64,000 bases of DNA from Flavivirga algicola (GTDB lineage: Bacteria; Bacteroidota; Bacteroidia; Flavobacteriales; Flavobacteriaceae). Made by a program: the position numbers and the translations under genes. The notes below the pieces were generated by a model, which saw only the letters and a program-made list of their open reading frames with translations, had not been told where the DNA came from and searched no databases. The stretch covers positions 1 through 64,000 of the forward strand of contig NZ_JABBHF010000012.1 of NCBI RefSeq assembly GCF_012910715.1. The letters are read 5' to 3'. Shown piece by piece: positions 17,375 through 27,020 of this stretch (position 1 is the stretch's first letter; each line of letters begins with the position of its first letter).

Positions 17375-19306
17375 TTATTTTACCTCAACAATGGCTAAAT
17401 CATCATACTTTACCAAATACACTGTATTGTTATAATAACCACCAAAAAGTTTCTTTTTGTAAGCAAATTTATTTTCTACATACTCAGTAAGTGGTGCTTT
17501 ATTAACAGATGTGTATAGGTTTTCTGAGGACACTAAACGTAATATTACGTCCATCGTTAAATCAAAACCTTTAACGGCTCTGTTATTGGGCGTAACATTA
17601 TAAATTCGACTGTATTCTTTTACAAAAGCATTGTCATCGTTTTCATTATATGATCTTGACATGGTAGCAAAGTGAAATTGTAATTCTGATAAATGGGTGT
17701 TATCTACCTCATCATCTTTAAAAGCATTATTAACATTAGTGGTTACCAATACAATCTCAATCCCTTGTTTTCTTTCTTGTATATTTTCTTCTTGAATTAA
17801 AGCAGCCAAAATACTGGTTACATTCGAAACGAATCCAGCATCCTGAGTTTCTAAAAACACAATGTTTTTCCCTACTTTTAATACTCCTTGGATATCTCCT
17901 TTACTCACAAAGTATTTATCTTCTCCTTTTTTATCCTTTCTGGAAAGAATTTGCTTGGCACGATTAAACTCGCGCTTAATATCATCTGAAACTTCTTTGT
18001 TTTTAGTATCTGAAATAACCACAATATTACTGGTTAAAGTATCTGATTTTACGAAATTTACAATCTTCTTCTTCAACAGATCATTTGAAGGTCTGGATTG
18101 AAATACATTATCGTATAATTTTAAATTTGTTCCAATTGGAGATATAATAGGGGTATTATATTTTCTTAATTCTGAAGCCGCTGCTTCAAAATTGCTAGGT
18201 GTTAACGGACCAATAACAGCATCAACATTTTCAAAGTCGTTGTCATCAATAATACGTTTTACTTCTCCCAATTCATATTTAGTATCATATACGTCTACTT
18301 TAAGAGAAACTCCTAGTTTTTTTAAGGAATCTAAAGCCATGAGGACACCTGAATGAAAATCTAACGATGCATCTAGATAAGGATCTTTAGTAATACTTTT
18401 TTTGATATCCGATTCAGAATCAAAATCCACTCGATTAAGTCTAAAAGGCAACATAATGGCAATATGCTTTGTATTAAAATCGGTAATACTATCTGCCAAA
18501 TTAACTCTATTATCTAACTCCACGATACCATCAGATAAATTGGAATAAGGTATCTTTAAAATCATACCTGCTTTTAACCCTCCTAGTTTTAAGACTGGAT
18601 TTAAAGCTTCTAATTCTGCTTGTTCTAGACCTAATTTAAGTTTGAGTCTGTAAAACCCTTCTTTTGGCAGTACTTTATAATAACTATACTGTTCGTCTAC
18701 TTCCTTTTCTTCATCATTACCGATGTTGGGTACGTTTAAAATCTGACCTTCTTGCAAAACCGCTCCTATATCTGGATTAAGCTCTTCAAGTTCTTTTACT
18801 GTGATTCCAAATTTATATGCAATACGCCATTTACCTTCCTTAGGGAGTACTGTATACTTTTTAGTAAGTTCATTCACTTCTTCAACCTCAATGACTTTAA
18901 ATATCGGTATTTGAAGTTTATCCCCTTTTCGCAAGGGCTCAGCATATAAAAACTTATTGTGCTTTTTAATTTCCTCTATAGAGACATTATACTTTTGCGA
19001 TAAATTATAAAGTGTTTCTCTTTTTTTAGTTCTATGCTTTTTAAAACCGTCTAATTCTCTAACCGTTACTACTTTAGGAATATTTGATTCTTTCGCCTTA
19101 GGAATAATTAAAACAGAATTAACTCTTAATTCCTTTTTAGCATCAGGGTTTAGACTATAGATATCTGAAGGTGTTACAAAATATTTTTTTGCAATACTTT
19201 CAATAGTTTCTCCTTGCTTAACTTTATGAGTACTATAATTTTGAGCTTGAGCAGTACTAAAACTAAATAATAGTACCAAGCATAAAACGAAAAAGAATTT
19301 ATTCAT
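17375..19306 (-). CDS. LysM-repeat protein with a type 1 periplasmic-binding domain
   Basis: The 643-residue protein has a signal peptide (ends S-T-A-Q-A-Q near residue 22), then four LysM-like segments: about 28-70 (V-K-Q-G-E-T-I-E-S-I-A-K-K), 90-136 (R-E-T-L-Y-N-L-S-Q-K-Y), 150-193 and 208-254. From about 275 it carries a type 1 periplasmic binding fold (I-A-I-M-L-P-F-R; A-V-I-G-P-L-T-P-S-N; A-V-K-G-F-D-L-T-M-D). It should bind peptidoglycan through LysM and perhaps sense a small ligand or wall fragment with the C-terminal domain. This architecture, next to guaA, recurs in flavobacteria. It lies 286 bases downstream of guaA on the same strand. Function beyond binding is unknown. Confidence 0.85.
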   Translation of the reverse strand: MNKFFFVLCLVLLFSFSTAQAQNYSTHKVKQGETIESIAKKYFVTPSDIYSLNPDAKKELRVNSVLIIPKAKESNIPKVVTVRELDGFKKHRTKKRETLYNLSQKYNVSIEEIKKHNKFLYAEPLRKGDKLQIPIFKVIEVEEVNELTKKYTVLPKEGKWRIAYKFGITVKELEELNPDIGAVLQEGQILNVPNIGNDEEKEVDEQYSYYKVLPKEGFYRLKLKLGLEQAELEALNPVLKLGGLKAGMILKIPYSNLSDGIVELDNRVNLADSITDFNTKHIAIMLPFRLNRVDFDSESDIKKSITKDPYLDASLDFHSGVLMALDSLKKLGVSLKVDVYDTKYELGEVKRIIDDNDFENVDAVIGPLTPSNFEAAASELRKYNTPIISPIGTNLKLYDNVFQSRPSNDLLKKKIVNFVKSDTLTSNIVVISDTKNKEVSDDIKREFNRAKQILSRKDKKGEDKYFVSKGDIQGVLKVGKNIVFLETQDAGFVSNVTSILAALIQEENIQERKQGIEIVLVTTNVNNAFKDDEVDNTHLSELQFHFATMSRSYNENDDNAFVKEYSRIYNVTPNNRAVKGFDLTMDVILRLVSSENLYTSVNKAPLTEYVENKFAYKKKLFGGYYNNTVYLVKYDDLAIVEVK

Positions 19307-19592
19307 GTAATCTGTTTTTAAATTGCGCTAAAGGGGCTATTCCCGCGATTTTACTCAAGATAAGCGACCCTTTCTTTTTAATAATACATATAATATGCCA
19401 AAAAATGAAAGAAGAAAAGGCTTAACCTGATCATATTTTTGAATTCACCTAAGTATATACGCTTATTTATAATAATTAAGATGATTTCAAAAAATAAATA
19501 TAGTTTATAAATACTATAACGTCCAACTTAATCATAGTATTTTGACTCATTTATTCTATACTAAATATTGACATAAACAACCTAAGTATGTA
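19307..19592. other. Intergenic region between guaA and the LysM gene
   Basis: No gene of credible length is visible on either strand in these 286 AT-rich bases. The gap must hold the end of guaA transcription and the promoter of the LysM gene, but I found neither a clear hairpin plus T-run nor a TAnnTTTG box close to the LysM start. Confidence 0.4.
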
Positions 19593-21128
19593 TTACTCCC
19601 ACTCTATAGTGGCTGGTGGCTTCGAGCTAATATCATAAACTACTCTATTAACGCCTTTTACCTTGTTTATTATATCGTTTGATGTTTTTTGTAAAAATTC
19701 GTAAGGTAAATTTACCCAATCTGCCGTCATACCATCTGTACTTTCTACAGCTCTAAGCGCCACACACTTTTCATATGTACGCTCATCTCCCATTACTCCA
19801 ACACTATTAACGGGAAGTAGCATAGCACCTGCTTGCCAAACTTTATCATACAGCCCCCATTCCTTTAAACCGTTTATAAAAATAGCATCAACTTCTTGTA
19901 AAATTCTTACTTTCTCTGCTGTGATATCTCCTAAAATACGAATTCCCAGACCTGGACCAGGAAATGGGTGACGCCCCAATAATTCTGGATCAATTCCCAG
20001 AGTGGCTCCTACCCTCCTAACCTCATCTTTAAAAATAGCTCTTAACGGCTCTACTATTTTAAGTTTCATAAAGTCTGGCAAACCGCCAACATTATGATGG
20101 CTTTTTATAGTTGCCGAAGGTCCCCCTGTAGCAGAAACACTTTCTATAACATCTGGGTAAATAGTCCCTTGTGCCAGCCATTTAACATCTTCAAGTTTAT
20201 GAGCTTCATCATCAAAAACCTCAATGAATGCATTTCCTATGGCTTTACGTTTTTTCTCTGGGTCTTCAATGCCAGCCAAGGCATCTAAAAAACGTTGTGA
20301 AGCGTCAACACCTTTCACATTAAGCCCCATACCCTTGTATTGATTTAAAACACTTTGGAATTCATTCTTACGAAGCAAACCATTGTTAACAAATATGCAA
20401 TACAAATTCTCTCCAATAGCTTTGTTAAGCAAAACTGCCGCTACTGTAGAATCTACACCACCTGAAAGACCAAGAACCACCTTATCGTTACCTACTTTTT
20501 CCTGAATGGCTTCAACTGTTTCCTCTACAAAAGAATCTGGAGTCCAATCTTGATGAAGCCCTGAAATATTCACCAAAAAGTTTTCTAATATTTGCTTCCC
20601 ATCTGTTGAATGATATACTTCTGGATGAAATTGAATCGCATAGGTTAGCTCTCCCTCAATTTTATATGCAGCATTTTTAACATCATGCGTACTTGCTATT
20701 AAAACACTCCCTGTTGGCAACTCCTTAATCGTATCACTATGGCTCATCCAAACCTGACTTCCCTGACCAACATTTTCAAAAAATGGCTCGTCATCTTTTA
20801 TAAACGATAAATTAGCTCGACCATATTCTCTGGTATTTGAAGGTGCTACTTCGCCTCCTGAGAAATGCGCTAAATACTGTGCGCCATAGCATACTCCTAA
20901 AAGCGGTTTTTTTGCACGTATTTGAGATAAATCTGGATGTAAAGCTTCTTCGCCCCTAACAGAATAAGGACTACCAGAAAGTATCACGGCTTTATAGTCT
21001 TCTAAATTTGCTGGAATTTTATTAAATGGATGTATTTCGGAGTATATGTTGAGTTCCCTAACTCGACGGGCAATAAGCTGTGTGTATTGCGATCCGAAGT
21101 CTAAAATTAGTACCTTATCATGTTGCAT
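19593..21128 (-). CDS. guaA: GMP synthase (glutamine-hydrolysing)
   Basis: GuaA converts XMP, glutamine and ATP to GMP. The N-terminal class I glutamine amidotransferase has [10 protein letters not shown] (residues 8-17), nucleophile Cys80 in G-V-C-Y-G-A-Q-Y, and the His/Glu pair in Q-F-H-P-E-V-Y-H near residue 170. The ATP pyrophosphatase domain has the P-loop [11 protein letters not shown] near 218, and the C-terminal dimerisation domain ends in the conserved [10 protein letters not shown] start at the ATG at 21128, giving 511 residues; a TTG two codons further upstream is open but overlaps a strong promoter box. The box lies only 3 bases from the ATG, suggesting a leaderless message. Confidence 0.97.
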   Translation of the reverse strand: MQHDKVLILDFGSQYTQLIARRVRELNIYSEIHPFNKIPANLEDYKAVILSGSPYSVRGEEALHPDLSQIRAKKPLLGVCYGAQYLAHFSGGEVAPSNTREYGRANLSFIKDDEPFFENVGQGSQVWMSHSDTIKELPTGSVLIASTHDVKNAAYKIEGELTYAIQFHPEVYHSTDGKQILENFLVNISGLHQDWTPDSFVEETVEAIQEKVGNDKVVLGLSGGVDSTVAAVLLNKAIGENLYCIFVNNGLLRKNEFQSVLNQYKGMGLNVKGVDASQRFLDALAGIEDPEKKRKAIGNAFIEVFDDEAHKLEDVKWLAQGTIYPDVIESVSATGGPSATIKSHHNVGGLPDFMKLKIVEPLRAIFKDEVRRVGATLGIDPELLGRHPFPGPGLGIRILGDITAEKVRILQEVDAIFINGLKEWGLYDKVWQAGAMLLPVNSVGVMGDERTYEKCVALRAVESTDGMTADWVNLPYEFLQKTSNDIINKVKGVNRVVYDISSKPPATIEWE

Positions 21129-21131
21129 GCG

Positions 21132-21162
21132 CAAAAGTAATAATTGATTTTAGAATGACGAA
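21132..21162 (-). promoter_or_regulatory. Candidate Bacteroidetes promoter of guaA
   Basis: On the minus strand the box TACTTTTG (21139-21132) fits the Bacteroidetes -7 consensus TAnnTTTG, and TTCG (21162-21159) sits 19 bases upstream, where TTTG is expected. Transcription would begin within a few bases of the guaA ATG at 21128. Confidence 0.55.
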
Positions 21163-21346
21163 TTAGGAACCATAGTTTTTTAAACAAATTGTTGTGAATA
21201 ACTGTATGAAGATTTCAAATCTTTCTTTTATTTTTTGTAATAAAAACACTTCATTTAATAACAAGGAGACTCAATCACCAGTATTTATTTGAATTTCAGA
21301 TATTTAATATATATTTTTATCCAAACAACACAATCTGACCTAACAA

Positions 21347-23197
21347 ATGAAACGCCTCTCACTTTACCTGTACCTTGTACTTATTCCCTGTTTTTTATCC
21401 TCTCAGAACGATAAGAAAATTGATAGTCTTTTAAAGACTCTTAATAACCTACCTGATGGTATTGAAAAAGTAAATACCATAAGTGCACTTTATAATGCTT
21501 ATCTATATAAAGATATTAATGTGGCTAAAAAGTATGCTAATGATGAATTAGCCTTATCAAAAAGAATAAATTTTGAAAAAGGAACAGCTACTAGTTTATA
21601 TCATCTGGGTGTTTATTATAATAATATTGATGAAGTAGATTCTTCCAAAGCTTACTATACTAAATCCTTAAAAATATTTGAAAAAATAAATGACAATGCA
21701 GCAAAAGCAAATGTAAATCACGGTTTTGCAATTTTAGAATATTCACAGGGAAACTTTAAACAAGCTCTTGAAATACTTAAAGAAAATATAGCTCTTTACT
21801 CTAAAACACCTGTAGACTCATCGGGATTAGCTGTCACCTATGTATTACGCTCTGGTATTTATAGACAACAAGGTAAATACAATATAGCTTTAAAAGAATC
21901 GCTTTCTGCTGTAAGAATATATGAAGGTTTAGATGAGGCCATAAGAAAAGCTGATGCTTTAGGGGCTCTTGCAGCTATTGAATTTAATCTGGAAAACTTT
22001 TCTGAAAGTATAAAATATAACCGTCGGGCTCTTGATATTTACCAAGAACATAACGATCAAATGTACTCTGCACAAGCCATGAACGATATTGGGAATACTT
22101 ATTATTATCTTGAACAATATGATGATGCTTTAAAGTATCTTGAAATGAGTTTATCCCTATCAAAAAAAGTAAACTCAAAAGATCTGACAGCCACTGCATT
22201 GGGAAATATGGGAAAGGTATATACCAAACTAGATAAACCAGAGCAGGCGATATTCAACTTCAATAATAGTATAGATTTAACTAAAAAAAGTGGCAATCAA
22301 TATAAAACGATCGAGAGTCTTAATGATTTGGGAATCGTATATAATAAAATAAACAAACCCAAAAAGGCCATTCCATTATTTGATGAAGCCATAACATTAG
22401 GAAAAAACATTGAGGCAAATCAAAATTTGAGAATCAGTCATTTTAATAAATCTAAATCGTACTCTAAACTTAATAAATATAAACTAGCATTTGATGAATA
22501 CAAAAAATTCGCTGCAGTTAGTGATTCTATTTTTAATACATCTAAATCTAAACAAATTGAAGAATTACGAACTATTTACGAAACCGAAAAAAAAGAGCAG
22601 CAAATTTTACTTCAACAAAATGAAATCAGTCTTTTAAAACAAAAAGGTGAAATTAATAATCTTTACAAAATTCTATTTGGGATTGGTTTCCTATTATCGT
22701 TAATCGGGTTTTATGCTGTTCGGCAAAAACTAAAACATAGCAGAGTTGAAAAAGAGAAATTAGATCTTGAATTAGACTTTAAAAAGAAAGAATTAACCAC
22801 CCACGCTTTACACCTTGCCAAAAAGAATGAAGTCTTAGAAGGCTTAAAACAACAGGCCAAATCGTTTAAAGCTTCGGAAAGTGGACTAAAAGGTTACAAT
22901 CAATTAATTAGAACCATAAATTTTGATTTGAAAGATGATAATAACTGGGAAAATTTTAGCAGATATTTTCAAGAGGTACATAAAGATTTTAATGCTACTG
23001 TAAAGCAAAAATTCCCTGAGCTTACGCCAAATGAACTCCGCTTAATGTCTTTATTGAAAATGAATTTATCCTCTAAAGAAATTGCCAATATTCTTAATAT
23101 TTCCCAAGAAGGCATTAAAAAAGCACGTTACAGACTTAGAAAAAAATTAAATATTTCCACGGAAGAATCTTTGCATGATTTGATCTTAAAGATTTAG
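21347..23197 (+). CDS. Membrane-anchored TPR protein with C-terminal LuxR-type HTH
   Basis: The 616-residue protein has a signal peptide (residues 1-20), then about seven to eight TPR units from 50 to 410 (for example A-M-N-D-I-G-N-T-Y-Y-Y-L-E-Q-Y-D-D-A-L-K-Y-L; G-N-M-G-K-V-Y-T-K-L). A single membrane helix follows near 443-460 (I-L-F-G-I-G-F-L-L-S-L-I-G-F), then a coiled coil and a C-terminal HTH (L-T-P-N-E-L-R-L-M-S-L-L near 555; S-S-K-E-I-A-N-I-L-N-I-S). The layout is that of Bacteroidota one-component regulators, with a periplasmic TPR sensor linked to a cytoplasmic DNA-binding domain. Neither neighbour is an obvious target: guaA is divergent, the decarboxylase convergent. The signal it senses is unknown. 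Confidence 0.88.
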   Translation: MKRLSLYLYLVLIPCFLSSQNDKKIDSLLKTLNNLPDGIEKVNTISALYNAYLYKDINVAKKYANDELALSKRINFEKGTATSLYHLGVYYNNIDEVDSSKAYYTKSLKIFEKINDNAAKANVNHGFAILEYSQGNFKQALEILKENIALYSKTPVDSSGLAVTYVLRSGIYRQQGKYNIALKESLSAVRIYEGLDEAIRKADALGALAAIEFNLENFSESIKYNRRALDIYQEHNDQMYSAQAMNDIGNTYYYLEQYDDALKYLEMSLSLSKKVNSKDLTATALGNMGKVYTKLDKPEQAIFNFNNSIDLTKKSGNQYKTIESLNDLGIVYNKINKPKKAIPLFDEAITLGKNIEANQNLRISHFNKSKSYSKLNKYKLAFDEYKKFAAVSDSIFNTSKSKQIEELRTIYETEKKEQQILLQQNEISLLKQKGEINNLYKILFGIGFLLSLIGFYAVRQKLKHSRVEKEKLDLELDFKKKELTTHALHLAKKNEVLEGLKQQAKSFKASESGLKGYNQLIRTINFDLKDDNNWENFSRYFQEVHKDFNATVKQKFPELTPNELRLMSLLKMNLSSKEIANILNISQEGIKKARYRLRKKLNISTEESLHDLILKI

Positions 23198-23236
23198 TTA
23201 ATAACAGTTTACGGCAACAAATTTCTTTAAAATTTT

Positions 23237-24607
23237 CTAAATCATAGAATCCAAAATCATCTTTATATCCTTCTCTGTAGTGTCAGGATTAATAAAGCAG
23301 AATCGGGAAACGGTCTCGAATGTATTTCCTATTTTCCATTTTGTGGGAGTTACCAATGCAAATCCTTTTCTATGGTTTTCGTAAGTCCAATTAGTATAAT
23401 CTTCTGGTTTCCATCCTATCCTTCTATATAATACACAAGACAAACTTGGTTCTCTAACGAGTTCTACATGAGAGCTATCAGTAATCATCTTACCTGCTAT
23501 TTGAGCTAATTCTATCCCGCGTTCTACGGCTTTTTTGTATAGATCTGTTCCATGTGTAGCCAACGAAAACCATAGAGGTAAACCTCTCACACGACGTGTT
23601 AGTTGAATCTGGTAATCGGTCGGATTAAAACCATGTGCACCTTCATCCTTAAAAATATCGAGATACGACCCTTGCTGCGCATGTGCCTGTTTTGCTAATT
23701 CGGGATTTTTATAAATAACCGCTCCACAGTCATAGGGAGAGAACATCCATTTATGTGGATCGATAGTAATGCTATCTGCTTTTTCTATACCATGAAACAA
23801 ATGCCTCACAGAATCTGCCGCTAAGGCACCACCTCCATAGGCAGCGTCCACATGAAACCACAGGCTTTCTTTTTCACAAATATTGGTAATACCTTCTAAA
23901 TCATCAATAATGCCTGCATTGGTTGTTCCTCCTGTCGCTACCACAGAAAATAATCGCTTACGTTGGTCCTTTGTTAAGCCATCAATAGTATGTTGTAACT
24001 CTTCACCATGCAATTTATCTTCGCTTTCTACCAACAAGACATCCACATCTATAACTTTTGCCATGGCCTTAATTGAAGAATGAGCTCCTATTGAAGTAAT
24101 AATAAGTCCCTTTTCATTTTTAAAAGTATCATTTTCTCTCCAATGTTCGCGAGCCGTTACCATGGCCGAAAGGTTTGCTGCCGTACCACCACTTGTAAAT
24201 ACACCAAATGCGCCTTCTGGTAAACCCGTTAATGAGACAATCCATTTCATGGCTTCATTTTCACAAAAAATACCTCCGGCACCTTCCATCCAATAGGCGC
24301 CATGAATACTAGAAGCAGAGGTCACTAAATCAAATAGAATGGATGCTCTAGTTGGAGAGGCTGGAACAAAAGCCAAATGCCTTGGATGGTCTATAGGCAC
24401 GGTCGCCTTTGTTAAATATTTCTTCCATAAATTAAAAGCATACTCGCCCCCAATCCCCTTATCTGTAATAGTTTCACCAACTAGCTCCTTAAGCTTCGCT
24501 TCGCTCTGGGGTTTGCCTATTTTACTTTGTGTTACAGAAAGCCTGTCTATGGCATACTTCATAACATCCATAGTCATTTCAACCAATTCAATATCAATCT
24601 TGTGCAT
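23237..24607 (-). CDS. PLP-dependent group II decarboxylase
   Basis: This 456-residue enzyme belongs to the aromatic/glutamate-type amino acid decarboxylases. Visible elements are the cofactor-phosphate loop F-T-S-G-G-T-A-A-N (near 140), the conserved H-V-D-A-A-Y-G-G (near 255) with the Asp that contacts the pyridine nitrogen, and the PLP lysine Lys286 in D-P-H-K-W. Substrate cannot be read from sequence; aspartate, glutamate, tyrosine and tryptophan enzymes all share these motifs. The start codon lies 3 bases after the bshC stop, so the two genes are almost certainly one unit. That raises a possible link with thiol or cysteine-derived metabolism, which is inference only. Confidence 0.88.
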   Translation of the reverse strand: MHKIDIELVEMTMDVMKYAIDRLSVTQSKIGKPQSEAKLKELVGETITDKGIGGEYAFNLWKKYLTKATVPIDHPRHLAFVPASPTRASILFDLVTSASSIHGAYWMEGAGGIFCENEAMKWIVSLTGLPEGAFGVFTSGGTAANLSAMVTAREHWRENDTFKNEKGLIITSIGAHSSIKAMAKVIDVDVLLVESEDKLHGEELQHTIDGLTKDQRKRLFSVVATGGTTNAGIIDDLEGITNICEKESLWFHVDAAYGGGALAADSVRHLFHGIEKADSITIDPHKWMFSPYDCGAVIYKNPELAKQAHAQQGSYLDIFKDEGAHGFNPTDYQIQLTRRVRGLPLWFSLATHGTDLYKKAVERGIELAQIAGKMITDSSHVELVREPSLSCVLYRRIGWKPEDYTNWTYENHRKGFALVTPTKWKIGNTFETVSRFCFINPDTTEKDIKMILDSMI

Positions 24608-24610
24608 GTA

Positions 24611-26209
24611 TCAAAGATTTAGTATTATGAACGCTCCTTTTAAAGGTTCAAGATGTTCAACAAGCTTAGGAACGAGCTGGTCTCCATACTCTAAATAAAA
24701 CTCAGAAAAATTGGTGTTTCGCTCTTGTAAACTTCGACCAGGAAACAGTTGTTCTTGTAACTCGGTGATTCTGGAAACCTGATCTGCCAAGGTTTTCTTT
24801 TGAGCTTTAAGCAATCGTTTTTCTAGATTTTCTAAGCCTTTTAATTGTTTTGCTTCTTGTGCTTTTACTGCTCCCAAAAACGACTTGTCTGTTTGCTCCG
24901 CCAGTTTAAACAATGTCTCAAATTGTGTTTTTAAATGCACCTTTTGAGGCGAAAAGTTAATGTCTATATTCGATATTTCCCTTACTTTTTTATTGATAAA
25001 GGTATCTCGTTTTAAAAAAATATCTTCATCAGAAATATTTAATTTTTTTAATTTGCCTGCTTGTTGTTTTGTCTTAATCAAAACAGAGTTTCGTAATAAC
25101 AATATTGGAAATGGTACATTAACAGTATTAAAAAACTGTTTTAATTGAAACCAATAAGCTAATTCGCCTCCGCCTCCAATATAACAGAGATTAGGCAATA
25201 TGACTTCTTGGTACAATGGACGCATAATCACATTTGGAGAAAACCTTTCTGGGTGCTCTAAAAGTTCCTTTTGTATACCTTCTTTTCTCCAACTAATTTC
25301 GGTATTTAATACTTTGTATACATCATTTTCAAAAACAATGCGTTCTCTCAGGTTTTCTTTTAAATAGAACAAATTGATCTCGCGCGGATTTACCTGAATA
25401 TTATATGTTTTAGAAAGTGTTTGGTTTGTTTCTAAAACAGATTTAAAAGCATTTTGATTTAGCAATTCATCTTCTATAAAAGGCGCAAACTGCTTTTTTA
25501 AATCAGCATCATTGGCATCGATAATTACTAAAGCGTAATCTTTAAACAACTCATTGGCCAGATAGCGTGTGGCATCTGCCAAATTATCATGATTTAAATA
25601 GGCATTACTGAATAAATTTCTTAAATAATCCGCATTTTTACTAACCCCTAATTCTTTAGTGTATAAGTTAAACACGTCTTCTAATCCTTCTAGAGGCAAT
25701 TCTCCAACAGCTCCTCGAGACTCTCTATTCCAGTGTACCTTCTTACCTTTAAAATTAAAATAATTGATTTCATCAAAATCATGATCTTCTGTAGCCATCC
25801 AATAAACGGGTACAAAATCGTATTCTGGGTAAGTTTCTTTTAGCTTCTTTGACAGATTAATTGCTGAAACAATTTTATATAAAAAGTACAAAGGCCCTGT
25901 AAATAAATTAAGTTGATGGCCCGTTGTAATGGTAAATGTATTTTTAGATTGTAAGCTCTCTATATTTTGAAGTGTCCCCCCAGAAGCTTCTATATTTCGA
26001 TATTGTTTTTTTAATGTTGAAACTAATGTATGACGATGCAACTCGGAATTAAGTCCTGAAGCTTTTCGCTCTTCAATTTGGACCTTAAAACTTTCTAAAG
26101 TTGGAAAGTGATTGTAAAACTGTTTTAAATTGGGCTTTTCATCTAGGTAATCACATATTAAAGAAGAAAAATAGCCTGTACTCTGAAACGGTAAATAACT
26201 CTGCTGCAT
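24611..26209 (-). CDS. bshC: Putative cysteine ligase of bacillithiol synthesis
   Basis: BshC adds cysteine to glucosaminyl-malate in the last step of bacillithiol formation. The 532-residue protein has the family plan: a Rossmann-like core with T-T-G-H-Q-L-N-L-F-T-G-P-L-Y (near 95-108), V-Y-W-M-A-T-E-D-H-D-F-D-E-I (near 140), Y-I-G-G-G-G-E-L-A-Y-W (near 345), and a long C-terminal coiled coil (about 400-500). These phrases are diagnostic. Length is normal for the family. It is first in a two-gene unit with the decarboxylase downstream. Bacillithiol is the main low-molecular-weight thiol in many Bacteroidota. bshA and bshB are not in this window. Confidence 0.95.
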   Translation of the reverse strand: MQQSYLPFQSTGYFSSLICDYLDEKPNLKQFYNHFPTLESFKVQIEERKASGLNSELHRHTLVSTLKKQYRNIEASGGTLQNIESLQSKNTFTITTGHQLNLFTGPLYFLYKIVSAINLSKKLKETYPEYDFVPVYWMATEDHDFDEINYFNFKGKKVHWNRESRGAVGELPLEGLEDVFNLYTKELGVSKNADYLRNLFSNAYLNHDNLADATRYLANELFKDYALVIIDANDADLKKQFAPFIEDELLNQNAFKSVLETNQTLSKTYNIQVNPREINLFYLKENLRERIVFENDVYKVLNTEISWRKEGIQKELLEHPERFSPNVIMRPLYQEVILPNLCYIGGGGELAYWFQLKQFFNTVNVPFPILLLRNSVLIKTKQQAGKLKKLNISDEDIFLKRDTFINKKVREISNIDINFSPQKVHLKTQFETLFKLAEQTDKSFLGAVKAQEAKQLKGLENLEKRLLKAQKKTLADQVSRITELQEQLFPGRSLQERNTNFSEFYLEYGDQLVPKLVEHLEPLKGAFIILNL

Positions 26210-26303
26210 AGTTTAGTTGAAAAATCACGTAAATATACAGCTATTACATTTTTAAAATCTAAAAATTAAGTTAATACCCTCTTCTATTTTAATAAAGTTT
26301 CAA

Positions 26304-27020
26304 CTACAATACCTTAAATTGAAATACATCGGAATCTGAAGTATTACCAACAGCATCCTTCGTAACAACTTTCCAATAATAAATGGTTCCAGAGGTTACA
26401 GATACGCTTAGCTCATTTGTAGTAACATCACTAGTATGTATATCTGGGTTATTATTTGTTCCTAAATATATGTCATACCCAACAATATCATTATCAACAT
26501 CGCTCCCTGTCCACTGCAAGGTTACATTGCCTCCATTTATCGATGCTGCCATCGCTGGAGCATTAATAGTCGCAGGAAAAGGGGCATATGTTTGCACACC
26601 TGGACCTGCATTAAAAAATTTCCAGGTGGCACTTTTCTCAGACTTAGTCCCGTCGCTTGATTCTACATACCATGAATAGGGCGTTGCTCGATTTATAACC
26701 ACAGGAACCTTATCATTAGTTGTTTGTCTTTGAATAACATCTCCTGTTAGTATGTTTTTAATGTAAACCACATAGTTTTCTGCCTTATCACTAGCTTGCC
26801 ATTCAAAAAATACCGTGCTTTCCGTTGGGGTTAAATCAGTCCCCTCATTACATAAAGAATCTTCATGTGGAAATACCAATGTAACAGCTAATGGAGAATC
26901 TGGATTTGGATTTTCATCTGGATTTTCGATATCTTCTCCACCATCACCATTATCAACAGAAGATCTGCTACATCCAAAAACTAAAAAAGCTAAACAGATA
27001 ATATATATTAGTTTTCTCAT
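26304..27020 (-). CDS. Lipoprotein with two fibronectin type III-like domains
   Basis: The 238-residue protein has a lipoprotein signal (A-F-L-V-F-G-C, Cys17), an acidic, Pro/Asn-rich linker (residues 24-42), and two beta-sandwich domains: about 45-135 (F-E-W-Q-A-S-D-K-A-E-N-Y-V-V-Y) and 145-238 (V-T-L-Q-W-T-G-S-D-V-D-N-D). The W and Y spacing fits fibronectin III-type modules. Its start codon overlaps the stop of the giant LRR gene by four bases (27017-27020), which implies translational coupling, so the two products probably act together at the cell surface. The lipoprotein could help anchor or stabilise the LRR protein; this is inference. Confidence 0.78.
   Translation of the reverse strand: MRKLIYIICLAFLVFGCSRSSVDNGDGGEDIENPDENPNPDSPLAVTLVFPHEDSLCNEGTDLTPTESTVFFEWQASDKAENYVVYIKNILTGDVIQRQTTNDKVPVVINRATPYSWYVESSDGTKSEKSATWKFFNAGPGVQTYAPFPATINAPAMAASINGGNVTLQWTGSDVDNDIVGYDIYLGTNNNPDIHTSDVTTNELSVSVTSGTIYYWKVVTKDAVGNTSDSDVFQFKVL

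Noticed and set aside
21129-21134. TTG start two codons upstream for guaA
   Set aside because: It overlaps the -7 promoter box, and the ATG at 21128 gives the standard GuaA N-terminus.
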